NCBI RefSeq assembly: GCF_000719955.1
Contig: NZ_JOII01000024.1
Coordinates: 25,754-89,753 of the forward strand
Direction: 5' to 3'
DNA: 64,000 nucleotides
From: Streptomyces albidoflavus
GTDB taxonomy: Bacteria > Actinomycetota > Actinomycetes > Streptomycetales > Streptomycetaceae
Below the pieces are notes generated by a model. It did no database searches. It was not told the DNA's origin and saw only the letters and a program-made list of their open reading frames with translations. A program made the translations under genes and the position numbers. This document shows, one piece after another, positions 28,730 to 37,126 of this stretch; positions within the stretch are counted from its first letter, which is position 1; each line of letters begins with the position of its first letter.

Positions 28730-29329
28730 TCAGCCCGTCCGCACGGCCAGCACCAGATACCGCTCCGGCTCGTCGGCGTACGACCGGACCCGCCAGCCGC
28801 CCGCCTCCAGCAGGGCCGTGACGGGGCCTTGGGCCCGCAGGTCGTCCGGGGCCACCGTGCGCCCCTGCCGGGCGGCGAGCGCGGCCCGGCCGATCGGGTG
28901 GAAGAGCGCCAGGGTGCCACCGGGACGCACCACCCGCGCCCACTCGCGGACCCCGGCCACGGGGTCCGCGAGGTGCGAGACCAATCCGGCCGCGAACACC
29001 GCGTCGAGCCCTCCGGTCCGCAACGGCAGCCGCTCCGCGTCCGCCAGCAGCAGCGCCCCCGCCTCCCGCCGGCCCGCCCGGACCGCCTCGGCCAGCATCG
29101 CCTCCGTCAGGTCGGCGCCCAGCACCGTCCCCGCCGGGCCCACCGCCGCGCGCAGCGCGGGCAGCGCCCGGCCGGTCCCGCACCCGGCGTCCAGGACCGC
29201 GTCCCCCGGGCGCGGCCCGAGCGCCCGCACGGCCGCCTCGTACGCCGGACCGTCGTCCGGAAAGCGGCTGTCCCAGGTGGCGGCACGCGGCGTGAAGAAC
29301 TCCCGGACGTGTGTGTGATCGTGGCTCAT
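28730..29329 (-). CDS. class I SAM-dependent methyltransferase
   Basis: This 199-aa protein of the Methyltransf_11 type has AdoMet motif I VLDAGCGTGRALPAL near residue 46, the acidic end of strand 2 in LGADLTEAML near 71, motif III LDAVFAAGLVSHLADP near 107 and RPGGTLALFHP near 133. It is short for the family but covers the complete Rossmann core. The N-terminus MSHDHTHVREFF is typical of UbiE-like enzymes. The substrate cannot be predicted. ATG 29329 has only a weak GGGGA upstream. Confidence 0.85.
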   Translation of the reverse strand: MSHDHTHVREFFTPRAATWDSRFPDDGPAYEAAVRALGPRPGDAVLDAGCGTGRALPALRAAVGPAGTVLGADLTEAMLAEAVRAGRREAGALLLADAERLPLRTGGLDAVFAAGLVSHLADPVAGVREWARVVRPGGTLALFHPIGRAALAARQGRTVAPDDLRAQGPVTALLEAGGWRVRSYADEPERYLVLAVRTG

Positions 29330-29516
29330 GCGCCCATGATCCCCCGCCGCCGCGCCACCCGCGTGGCCATCGGCTGTCCCCCGGTGATCGCGGTCCGACA
29401 GGCCCCGGCAGTTTGCGACCGCTTTCGAAACGCGCCCCCGCGGCCCGCCACCCGCCCGGCTAACGTCCCGGAGCCAGGGGAGCCCCCCGATCCACCGCCC
29501 GGAGACGAGAGCGCCG

Positions 29517-30095
29517 ATGAACGCAGTGCAGCCCACCGCCACCCGCGCCGGTGAACCGCCGATGACCCTGAAGGTCGTCGTCGCGGGCGGCTTCGGAGCC
29601 GGCAAGACCACCCTCGTCGGCGCGGTCAGCGAGATACGCCCGCTGCGCACCGAGGCCGAGCCGAGCGGTCCCGGCGCCCGCACCGGCGGCACCACCGTGG
29701 CCATGGACTACGGCCGGATCACCCTCAAGGACGGACTGGCCCTCTGCCTCTTCGGCACCCCCGGCCAGGACCGGTTCTGGTTCCTCTGGGACGACCTCGC
29801 CCACGGCGCCCTCGGCGCGGTCGTCCTCGCCGACACCCGCCGCCTGCCCGACTGCTTTCCGGCCGTCGACTACTTCGAGGACCGCGAGATCCCCTTCGTC
29901 GTCGCCGTTAACTGCTTCGGCGGCGTCCGCAGCCACCAGGGCGACGACATCGCCGAAGCCCTCGACCTCGACCCCGGCACCCCGGTGGTCCTCTGCGACG
30001 CCCGCGACCGCGAGGCCGTCAGGGACGTCCTGGTCAGCCTGGTGGAGTACGCGGGACGGCAGCACGCCGCCCGCCTGCTGGCCGCCGTGGGGTGA
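29517..30095 (+). CDS. conservon-type small GTPase (CvnD-like)
   Basis: This 192-aa Ras-like P-loop GTPase is of the Streptomyces conservon group. G1 is AGGFGAGKTTLVGA near residue 24, and G3 appears as LFGTPGQDRFWFLW near 78. The usual NKxD is replaced by VAVNCFGG near 123, as in CvnD proteins. In conservons, CvnD acts with a sensor kinase (CvnA), a roadblock protein (CvnB) and CvnC at the membrane. Here the GTPase stands alone, with a roadblock gene 550 bases downstream and an opposite-strand oxidoreductase in between. GGAGACGAG precedes ATG 29517. Confidence 0.87.
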   Translation: MNAVQPTATRAGEPPMTLKVVVAGGFGAGKTTLVGAVSEIRPLRTEAEPSGPGARTGGTTVAMDYGRITLKDGLALCLFGTPGQDRFWFLWDDLAHGALGAVVLADTRRLPDCFPAVDYFEDREIPFVVAVNCFGGVRSHQGDDIAEALDLDPGTPVVLCDARDREAVRDVLVSLVEYAGRQHAARLLAAVG

Positions 30096-30122
30096 GCGTC
30101 CGCAGGCGGGGCGTCGGCCTGC

Positions 30123-30551
30123 TCAGGCGGTCAGGTCCGCCATGGCCGTGGCCTTCTCCACCGTGACCCGCACCAGGAGTTCGCCGGGCACCGCGTTGCG
30201 GGCGCCGAACTCCTCGGCCTTCTCCTCGCCGACGTAGCGGGCGGCGATCCGGGTCGCCCAGCGGAGCAGCTCGGCCGGGTCCTCGCTCAGCTGGACCCGG
30301 CCCTGGAGCACCGCGAAGGAGAACGGCGGCCGTTCGTCGTCCACACAGAGCGCCACCCGGCCGTCCCGGGCCAGATTGCGGCCTTTCACCGTGGCCGCTC
30401 CCGTGTTGAACACCACGTCCCCGCCGTCCAGAACGAACCAGACCGGGGCGATATGGGGGCTCCCGTCCGCCCGTACCGTGGCCACTTTGGCGGTCCGCGT
30501 GCCTTCCGAGACGAATGCGCGCCATGCTGCTTCAGTCATCTTCTGAGCCAT
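30123..30551 (-). CDS. PPOX-class flavin/F420-dependent oxidoreductase
   Basis: This 142-aa split-barrel protein of the pyridoxamine 5'-phosphate oxidase superfamily has KVATVRADGSPHIAPVWFVLDG, the beta hairpin that holds the cofactor phosphate, then TVKGRNLARDGRVALCVDDE and the FSFAVLQGRV strand. Members of this small group in actinobacteria bind F420 or FMN; the sequence does not decide which. ATG 30551 is chosen because GAGG lies just upstream; an internal ATG four codons later is possible. It is inserted between two + strand conservon-type genes. Confidence 0.83.
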   Translation of the reverse strand: MAQKMTEAAWRAFVSEGTRTAKVATVRADGSPHIAPVWFVLDGGDVVFNTGAATVKGRNLARDGRVALCVDDERPPFSFAVLQGRVQLSEDPAELLRWATRIAARYVGEEKAEEFGARNAVPGELLVRVTVEKATAMADLTA

Positions 30552-30644
30552 GTCCTCATCATGCTTGCCCGGACGGCGGCAGTGGTGAAGGCTTGCGGAC
30601 CAGATCCTCCGGTCAGGGGGACGGACACGGGGAGAGACCGGATC

Positions 30645-31064
30645 ATGGCACAGAAAAAGGGACTCGGCTGGTTGCTCGACGACCTCACCCAGCGGGTGAG
30701 CTTCGTCCGCCACGCCCTCGTCCTCTCCAACGACGGCCTGGTCACCGGGGCCAGCAGCGGCCTCGCCCGGGAGGACGCCGAGCACCTCGCGGCGGTCTCC
30801 TCCGGCCTGCACAGCCTCGCCAAGGGCTCCGGCCAGCACTTCCGGGCCGGCGGGGTGCGGCAGACGATGATCGAGTTCGACGACGCTGTCCTCTTCGTGA
30901 CCGCCGCGGGCGACGGCAGTTGCCTGTGCGTCCTCAGCTCGGCCGACGCCGACCTCGGCCTGGTCGCCTACGAGATGACGCTCCTCGTCAACCGGGTGGG
31001 CGAACACCTCGGCGTGGACGTACGCATCCCGGAGAGCCGCCCGGGCGGACTGCTCGGCCGCTGA
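30645..31064 (+). CDS. roadblock/LC7 domain protein (CvnB-like)
   Basis: This 139-aa roadblock/LC7 protein is the partner type of small GTPases. LGWLLDDLTQRVSFVRHALVLSNDGL at the N-terminus is the first helix and strand, then HLAAVSSGLHSLAKGSG and LFVTAAGDGSCLCVLSS. In conservons, CvnB regulates the CvnD GTPase, so the natural partner is the GTPase ending at 30095. GGGGAGAG lies 8 bases before ATG 30645. No kinase or CvnC gene is adjacent. Confidence 0.88.
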   Translation: MAQKKGLGWLLDDLTQRVSFVRHALVLSNDGLVTGASSGLAREDAEHLAAVSSGLHSLAKGSGQHFRAGGVRQTMIEFDDAVLFVTAAGDGSCLCVLSSADADLGLVAYEMTLLVNRVGEHLGVDVRIPESRPGGLLGR

Positions 31065-31173
31065 CCTGCGGCGTTGCCGAGGCCGGTGGAGTTATCCACA
31101 GGCCCGGCGAGATCCCCGGGACACGGTTACGGTTCTTTTCCAGGGCAAACCACCGCTCACGGGGAGAACCGCC

Positions 31174-32178
31174 ATGCATCCTGACCTTTCCTCAGCCGTA
31201 CCCGCGCCGCGCGCCGTTCACGGGCCGTCACCACTTCCCTGGACCGGTCCACCGGGCCCGCCCGACGCGGCACCCCCGCTGAGCGCCGAGGCCGCGGCCC
31301 ACGCGCTCGGAGTGCGGCAGAGCGAGATCGAGACAGCCGTCGGCCTCGGCCTGCTCGCCACCACCGGGAGGACCGGGGAGCCCGGGGAGCGGCCCAAGGT
31401 GCCCGCCTCCGAGATCGGCCGGCTCCTCCCGTCCGTCGACCACCCCGACGGCCTGCGCGCCCAGGTGGCCACGACCGGGGCGCGGGACGGCGCCGCGCTG
31501 CTCGGCATCACCGAGGAACGCTTCGCCAAGCTCGCCAGACTCGGCCTGCTCACTCCGGTCCGCTGCCACCTCAACCGCTACCACCGCGTCGTCTGGCGCT
31601 ACCTCGCCGACGAACTCCGCGCCGTCCGCCGCCACCAGGCACCCCACCTGACCGGCCAGCTCCCTCCGCCGCTGCGCCGACTCCTCGCCACCGGCGACGA
31701 CGCGCGGCCCCGCACCTGGCGTCGCCGGGTCCTGGCCCAGCGCCTCGGCCGCGCCGGCACCACCTGGGAGCGGGCCGCCGCCGTGGCCGCGCTCCTGCCC
31801 CCCTCCCACACCACCGCTCTGCTGACCCCCGACGAGCGGCGGTGTCTCGACGCCGCCCGGCCCCGCCCGCTGTTCGCCCGGGCCAGAAGCGGAGCCGCCG
31901 AACGCCTCCTCGAACCCCTCACCCGGGCGCTCCCCGGCCCCGAGACGGAGCAGTACGCGGCCGAGTTCGCCGAACTGCTCGACGAGGCCCGGACGACGGC
32001 GCGCCCGCCGCACCGCGTCCCGCGCAGGCGTTCCGCCGGGCGGCTGCGCAGGCCCACACCGACGCGCCCGCCCCAGTCCCCGGGCCCCGGCTCCACCGGT
32101 CCCGCCCGCAGGCACGGGCAGGACCGGGTCCGGCAGGCCACGGGTGGTCAGGACAGGTCGTCCAGATCCCTCGCGTAG
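31174..32178 (+). CDS. DUF6397 family protein
   Basis: This 334-aa protein is of the Streptomyces DUF6397 type. The N-terminal half contains two helix-turn-helix-like stretches, LSAEAAAHALGVRQSEIETAVGLGLL and GAALLGITEERFAKLARLGLL, suggesting DNA binding. The C-terminal 60 residues are a disordered Arg/Pro-rich tail. GGGGAGA precedes ATG 31174 by 6 bases. Its last 31 bases overlap the 3' end of the convergent TPR gene. Function unknown; a regulator or nucleoid-associated role is only an inference from the HTH pattern. Confidence 0.75.
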   Translation: MHPDLSSAVPAPRAVHGPSPLPWTGPPGPPDAAPPLSAEAAAHALGVRQSEIETAVGLGLLATTGRTGEPGERPKVPASEIGRLLPSVDHPDGLRAQVATTGARDGAALLGITEERFAKLARLGLLTPVRCHLNRYHRVVWRYLADELRAVRRHQAPHLTGQLPPPLRRLLATGDDARPRTWRRRVLAQRLGRAGTTWERAAAVAALLPPSHTTALLTPDERRCLDAARPRPLFARARSGAAERLLEPLTRALPGPETEQYAAEFAELLDEARTTARPPHRVPRRRSAGRLRRPTPTRPPQSPGPGSTGPARRHGQDRVRQATGGQDRSSRSLA

Positions 32179-32681
32179 TGCCGGATCGCCCGCTCGTAGG
32201 CGGTGACCCCCGGGTCGGCGCTGGTGTCGGCCACCACGGTCAGCGCCAGCTCCAGGGCCTCCTTGGGGCGGCCGGCGCTGTACAGGGCCAGGGCGAGGAA
32301 GGTGCGCAGCGCCGCGTCGTCCGGGAACTCCCGTACCCCGTCGCCGAGCGTGGCCACCGCCTCCTCGGCGCGGTCCAGCACCCGGTAGGTCGAACCGAGA
32401 CCGAGCAGCGCCCCGCGCCGGTCGGCCTCGGAGAGCCCGGGCAGGGCGAGCGCCCGCCGGTAGTGGGGGACGGCCTCCGCCTCCAGGCCGAGCACGTCGT
32501 GGGTCCACGCCGTCTGATAGGCGACCTCGGCGTCCCCGGGGTGCTCGGCCCCGAGCCGCACCAGCAGCTCACGGGCCTCCTCGGGGCGTCCGTCCGCACG
32601 CAGCCGGACCGCCGCGCCGAGCCGGTCCGCCAGGCCCCCGGGGCGGCCGGGTGCCTGCCCGGCCCGCTCCGCCGCACTCAC
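32148..32681 (-). CDS. tetratricopeptide repeat protein
   Basis: This 177-aa protein has about three TPR units: RLRADGRPEEARELLVRL, then LGLEAEAVPHYRRALAL, and YSAGRPKEALELALTV, plus the degenerate LDRAEEAVATLGDGV. It is likely a protein-interaction scaffold. GTG 32681 overlaps the thioesterase stop as GTGA, indicating translational coupling with the upstream tesB-like gene. The 3' end overlaps the convergent gene. Confidence 0.82.
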   Translation of the reverse strand: MSAAERAGQAPGRPGGLADRLGAAVRLRADGRPEEARELLVRLGAEHPGDAEVAYQTAWTHDVLGLEAEAVPHYRRALALPGLSEADRRGALLGLGSTYRVLDRAEEAVATLGDGVREFPDDAALRTFLALALYSAGRPKEALELALTVVADTSADPGVTAYERAIRHYARDLDDLS

Positions 32682-33550
32682 CGGGAGAGCTCCCGGAACA
32701 GCCCCTCCTGGACGACCGAGACGAGGAGGTTCCCCTCGCGGTCGTAGATCCGGCCGCGGGCGAGGCCGCGGCCGCCGGTGGCGACCGGGGACTCCTGGTC
32801 GTACAGGAACCACTCGTCGGCCCGGAAGGGGCGGTGGAACCACATGGCGTGGTCCAGCGAGGCCATGTCGAAGCCGCGCGGGCCCCAGAGCGGCTCGACG
32901 GGGATGCGGACGGCGTCCAGCAGCGTCATGTCACTGGCGTACGTCAGGGCACAGGTGTGCACCAGCGGGTCGTCACCGAGCGGTCCGACCGCGCGCATCC
33001 ACACCGCGCTGCGCGGCTCCGCGTCCTGGATCTCCTCCGGCGACCAGCGCAGCCGGTCCACGTACCGGATGTCGAAGGGCTGGCGGCGCGCCATCCGCTC
33101 CAGTGCCTCCGGCAGTTCGCCGAGGTGTTCGCGGACCTCCTCCGCGACGGTCGGCAGCGTCTCCGGGTCCGGCACCACCCGGGCCGGGGGCAGCTGGTGG
33201 GTGAAGCCGCCCTCCTCCGGCTTGTGGAAGGAGGCCGTCAGGTTGAAGATCGTCCGGCCCTCCTGCACCGCGGTGACCCGGCGCGTGGTGAACGACCGGC
33301 CGTCGCGCACCCGTTCCACCTGGTACACGATCGGCACCCCGGGCCTCCCGGGCCGCAGGAAGTAGGCGTGCAACGAGTGGACCGGCCGGTCGCCCTCGGT
33401 GGTCCGCCCGGCCGCGACCAGCGCCTGGCCGGCGACCTGGCCGCCGAAGACGCGCTGCAGCGACTCCTGGGGGCTGCGCCCCCGGAAGATGTTGACCTCG
33501 ATCCGCTCCAGGTCCAGCAGATCCACCAGCCGTTCGGCGGCGTTCGTCAT
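32678..33550 (-). CDS. tesB: acyl-CoA thioesterase II
   Basis: This 290-aa double-hotdog thioesterase hydrolyses acyl-CoA. SPQESLQRVFGGQVAGQALVAA near residue 27 and SLHAYFLRPGRPGVPIVYQV near 58 form the first hotdog; SLDHAMWFHRPFRADEW near 232 carries the Asp of the catalytic network in the second. Length matches E. coli TesB. It is followed by a translationally coupled TPR gene and lies 43 bases after the helicase gene on the same strand. Confidence 0.94.
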   Translation of the reverse strand: MTNAAERLVDLLDLERIEVNIFRGRSPQESLQRVFGGQVAGQALVAAGRTTEGDRPVHSLHAYFLRPGRPGVPIVYQVERVRDGRSFTTRRVTAVQEGRTIFNLTASFHKPEEGGFTHQLPPARVVPDPETLPTVAEEVREHLGELPEALERMARRQPFDIRYVDRLRWSPEEIQDAEPRSAVWMRAVGPLGDDPLVHTCALTYASDMTLLDAVRIPVEPLWGPRGFDMASLDHAMWFHRPFRADEWFLYDQESPVATGGRGLARGRIYDREGNLLVSVVQEGLFRELSR

Positions 33551-33593
33551 GTTCCGTTCTCTCCCGTGTCCCGTAGGCCCGATCGGCCCCGCA

Positions 33594-36107
33594 CTACAGC
33601 CGGCCGACGTCGGTGACCCGGACCACGGCCCGGCCCTCCGCGTCGGAGGCGGCCAGGTCGACCTCGGCGCTGATGCCCCAGTCGCGGTCGCCGTTCGGGT
33701 CCTCGAAGGTCTGCCGGACCCGCCACAGCTCGTCCTCGGGCCGCTCCTCGATGAGCAGCAGCTTGGGGCCGCGGGCGTCGGGACCCGTACCGAGGTCGTC
33801 GTACTCGTCCCAGTACGCGTCCATCGCCTCGCCCCACCGCTCGGCGGTCCACCCGGCGTCGCCGTCCAGCTCGCCCAGCTCCGCGACGTTGTCCAGGGCG
33901 GCCAGCTCCACGCGGCGGAACATGGCGTTGCGCACCAGCACCCGGAAGGCGCGGGCGTTGGCCGTCACCGGCTTCACCTGGTCGGCCTTCTCGCGGGCCT
34001 CGTCCGCCGTCATGTCCTCCGGGTTGGCGAGCTGCTCCCACTCGTCGAGCAGACTGGAGTCGACCTGGCGCACCAGCTCGCCCAGCCACGCCGTCAGGTC
34101 CTCCAGGTCCTCCGACTTCAGGTCGTCGGGGACGGTGTGCTCCAGCGCCTTGTAGGCACTGGCCAGGTAGCGCAGCACGATGCCCTCGGTCCGCGCCAGC
34201 TCGTAGAAGGAGACGTACTCCGTGAAGGAGAGCGCCCGTTCGTACATGTCACGGATGACCGACTTCGGCGACAGCGGGTGGTCGCCGACCCAGGGGTGGC
34301 TCTGCCGGTAGGTGTCGTAGGCGTGGAAGAGCAGCTCCTCCAGCGGCTTGGGGTGGGAGATCTCCTGGAGCCGCTCCATCCGCTCCTCGTACTCCACCCC
34401 GTCGGCCTTCATCGCCGCGACCGCCTCGCCGCGCGCCTTGTTCTGCTGCGCGTGCAGGATCTGGCGCGGGTCGTCCAGCGTCGACTCGACCACCGAGACC
34501 ATGTCCAGCGCGTACGAGGGCGACTCCGGGTCGAGGAGGTCGAAGGCGGCCAGCGCGAAGGTGGAGAGCGGCTGGTTGAGGGCGAAGTCCTGCTGGAGGT
34601 CGACGGTGAGCCGGACGATGCGGCCCTCGGCGTCGGGCGCGTCCAGCTTCTCCACGATCCCGCCGTCGAGCAGTGAGCGGTAGATGGCGATCGCCCGGCG
34701 GATGTGGCGCAGCTGCTGCCTGCGCGGCTCGTGGTTGTCCTCCAGCAGGTGGCGCATCGCCTCGAAGGCGTTGCCCGGCCGGGCGATGACCGACAGCAGC
34801 ATCGTGTGGGTGACCCGGAAACGCGAGGTCAGCGGCTCCGGCTCGGAGGCGATCAGCTTCTCGAAGGTCTGCTCCGACCAGGCGACGAACCCCTCGGGCG
34901 CCTTCTTGCGGACCACCTTGCGCCGCTTCTTCGGGTCGTCACCGGCCTTGGCCAGCGCCTTCTCGTTCTCCACCACGTGCTCCGGCGCCTGCGCCACCAC
35001 CAGCCCGGCGGTGTCGAAACCGGCCCGGCCGGCGCGGCCCGCGATCTGGTGGAACTCACGGTTGCGCAGCACCCGCACCCGGGTGCCGTCGTACTTGGTG
35101 AGCGCGGTGAACAGCACCGTACGGATCGGCACGTTGACGCCGACGCCGAGCGTGTCCGTCCCGCAGATCACCTTGAGCAGCCCGGCCTGGGCCAGCCGCT
35201 CCACCAGCCGCCGGTACTTCGGCAGCATCCCCGCGTGGTGCACGCCGATGCCGTGCCGGACGTACCGGGAGAGGTTCCGGCCGAACTTGGTGGTGAAGCG
35301 GAAGTTGCCGATCAGCTCGGCGATGCGGTCCTTCTCCTCGCGCGTGCACATGTTGATGCTCATCAGCGCCTGCGCCCGCTCCACCGCCTGGGCCTGCGTG
35401 AAGTGCACGATGTAGACCGGCGCCTGGCGGGTGTCGAGCAGCTCGGTCAGGGTCTCGGTCAGCGGCGTCGTCCGGTACTCGTACGACAGCGGCACCGGGC
35501 GGGTCGCCGAGCGGACCACCGAGGTGGGGCGGCCGGTGCGGCGCGTCAGGTCCTTCTCGAACATGGCGACGTCGCCGAGGGTCGCCGACATCAGCACGAA
35601 CTGCGCCTGGGGCAGCTCCAGCAGCGGGATCTGCCAGGCCCAGCCCCGGTCCTGCTCCGCGTAGAAGTGGAACTCGTCCATCACGACCTGGCCGACGTCG
35701 GCCGCGCGCCCGTCCCGCAGCGCGATCGAGGCGAGCACCTCGGCGGTGCAGCAGATCACCGGCGCGTCGGCGTTGACCGAGGCGTCGCCGGTGAGCATGC
35801 CGACGTTCTCGGTGCCGAACATCTTGCAGAGGTCGAAGAACTTCTCCGAGACCAGCGCCTTGATCGGCGCGGTGTAGAACGTCACCTTGTCCTGGGCCAG
35901 TGCCGCGAAGTGCGCGCCCGCTGCGACCAGGCTCTTCCCCGAACCGGTCGGCGTGGACAAGATCACATTGGCCCCGGAGACCACCTCGATCAGCGCCTCC
36001 TCCTGAGCCGGATAGAGGGTGATGCCCCGTTCCTCGACCCAGGACGAGAAGGCGTCGAAGAGGGCATCGGGGTCGGCGTCCGGCGGCAGCTGATCGATAA
36101 GGGTCAC
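33594..36107 (-). CDS. DEAD/DEAH-box helicase (DUF3516 type)
   Basis: This 837-aa superfamily 2 helicase has ILSTPTGSGKSLVAAGAHFA near residue 50 (motif I), VVMDEFHFYAEQDRGW near 140 (motif II, DEFH), FVLMSATLGD near 162 (SAT), GVHHAGMLPKYRRLVERL and REFHQIAGRAGRAGFD (motifs V/VI). The C-terminal 400 residues are the actinobacterial DUF3516 extension. GTG 36107 gives the common VTLIDQLPPDAD start; an ATG at 36167 in frame would add 20 residues. GGAAGG is 11 bases upstream. It is probably an RNA or DNA helicase of the Ski2/HelY branch; the physiological role is undefined. Confidence 0.92.
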   Translation of the reverse strand: MTLIDQLPPDADPDALFDAFSSWVEERGITLYPAQEEALIEVVSGANVILSTPTGSGKSLVAAGAHFAALAQDKVTFYTAPIKALVSEKFFDLCKMFGTENVGMLTGDASVNADAPVICCTAEVLASIALRDGRAADVGQVVMDEFHFYAEQDRGWAWQIPLLELPQAQFVLMSATLGDVAMFEKDLTRRTGRPTSVVRSATRPVPLSYEYRTTPLTETLTELLDTRQAPVYIVHFTQAQAVERAQALMSINMCTREEKDRIAELIGNFRFTTKFGRNLSRYVRHGIGVHHAGMLPKYRRLVERLAQAGLLKVICGTDTLGVGVNVPIRTVLFTALTKYDGTRVRVLRNREFHQIAGRAGRAGFDTAGLVVAQAPEHVVENEKALAKAGDDPKKRRKVVRKKAPEGFVAWSEQTFEKLIASEPEPLTSRFRVTHTMLLSVIARPGNAFEAMRHLLEDNHEPRRQQLRHIRRAIAIYRSLLDGGIVEKLDAPDAEGRIVRLTVDLQQDFALNQPLSTFALAAFDLLDPESPSYALDMVSVVESTLDDPRQILHAQQNKARGEAVAAMKADGVEYEERMERLQEISHPKPLEELLFHAYDTYRQSHPWVGDHPLSPKSVIRDMYERALSFTEYVSFYELARTEGIVLRYLASAYKALEHTVPDDLKSEDLEDLTAWLGELVRQVDSSLLDEWEQLANPEDMTADEAREKADQVKPVTANARAFRVLVRNAMFRRVELAALDNVAELGELDGDAGWTAERWGEAMDAYWDEYDDLGTGPDARGPKLLLIEERPEDELWRVRQTFEDPNGDRDWGISAEVDLAASDAEGRAVVRVTDVGRL

Positions 36108-36275
36108 GCCCCCATCTTGCCTTCCTTCTGTACCGATCACGGAATCGGACGACCGTGCGAAGATCATCGGCGCTAAGGTGAACCGCCAACTGGGCAGCGA
36201 ACAGAAGCGATCCGACGCGACCCCTGCCCACGGGACGACACACGGACAGCGGAAACAAGGGGCGGGGACACAGCC

Positions 36276-37067
36276 ATGATGGGACCGGCGCACTCACTGT
36301 CGGGAGCAGCGGCCTGGCTGGGCGTGGGAGCGCTCGCCACCGCGATGGGCCACACCATGCCGTGGCCGGTACTGGTCACCGGCGCGCTCATCTGCGCGGG
36401 CGCCGCCCTCGCGCCCGACCTCGACCACAAGTCGGCGACGATCTCCCGCGCCTTCGGCCCCATATCCCGCGGCCTCTGCGAGATCATCGACCGGCTCTCG
36501 GCAGCCGTCTACAAGGCCACCCGGGGCAAGGGCGACCCCCGGCGCAACGGCGGCCACCGCACCCTCACCCACACCTGGGTCTGGGCGGTCCTGGTCGGCG
36601 CGGGAGCCTCCGCCGCCGCGGTCTTCGGCGGACGGTGGGCGGTGCTCGGCATCCTCTTCGTCCACCTGGTCCTCGCCGTGGAGGGACTGCTCTGGCGGCA
36701 CGCGCGGGTCTCCAGCGACGTCCTGGTCTGGCTGCTGGGCGCCGCCGGCGCCTGGATCATCGCGGGCATCCTGGACCAGCCCGGCAACGGCGCGGGCTGG
36801 CTCTTCACCGAACCGGGCCAGGAGTACCTGTGGCTGGGTCTGCCGATCATCCTCGGTGCTCTGGTGCACGACATCGGTGACGCGCTGACCGTCTCCGGCT
36901 GCCCCATCCTGTGGCCCATCCCCGTCGGACGCCGTTTCTGGTATCCGGTGGGCCCGCCGAAGTTCATGCGCTTCAAGGCGGGAAGCTGGGTGGAGGTCAA
37001 GGTGCTGATGCCCGCGTTCATGCTGCTCGGAGGGGTGGGCGCGGTCGCCGCGCTCAACCTCGTCTGA
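36276..37067 (+). CDS. YdjM-like membrane-bound metal-dependent hydrolase
   Basis: This 263-aa inner-membrane protein of the YdjM/DUF457 group has N-terminal MMGPAHSLSGAAAW with its conserved His, GAALAPDLDHKSATISRAFG with the DLDH metal motif, GHRTLTHTW with paired His, and LVHDIGDALT. These residues form the putative metal site facing the membrane. At least four hydrophobic segments are visible. Family members are described as membrane-bound metal-dependent hydrolases, but the reaction is not established. ATG 36276 is diverged from the DUF3516 helicase by 168 bases. Confidence 0.85.
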   Translation: MMGPAHSLSGAAAWLGVGALATAMGHTMPWPVLVTGALICAGAALAPDLDHKSATISRAFGPISRGLCEIIDRLSAAVYKATRGKGDPRRNGGHRTLTHTWVWAVLVGAGASAAAVFGGRWAVLGILFVHLVLAVEGLLWRHARVSSDVLVWLLGAAGAWIIAGILDQPGNGAGWLFTEPGQEYLWLGLPIILGALVHDIGDALTVSGCPILWPIPVGRRFWYPVGPPKFMRFKAGSWVEVKVLMPAFMLLGGVGAVAALNLV

Positions 37068-37085
37068 GCGGCGGGAACGGCCGTC

Positions 37086-37119
37086 CGGCGGGTCCTGTGC
37101 CCCGGCACAGGACCCGCCG
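37086..37119. terminator. bidirectional hairpin terminator
   Basis: Perfect 15-bp stem (CGGCGGGTCCTGTGC and complement) with a 4-base loop, between the convergent YdjM-like and ABC exporter genes. Confidence 0.85.
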
Positions 37120-37126
37120 CCGTGTC

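Noticed and set aside
31092..31100. TTATCCACA as part of a replication origin
   Set aside because: A single box; Streptomyces oriC has many clustered boxes with dnaA/dnaN beside it, none of which are here.
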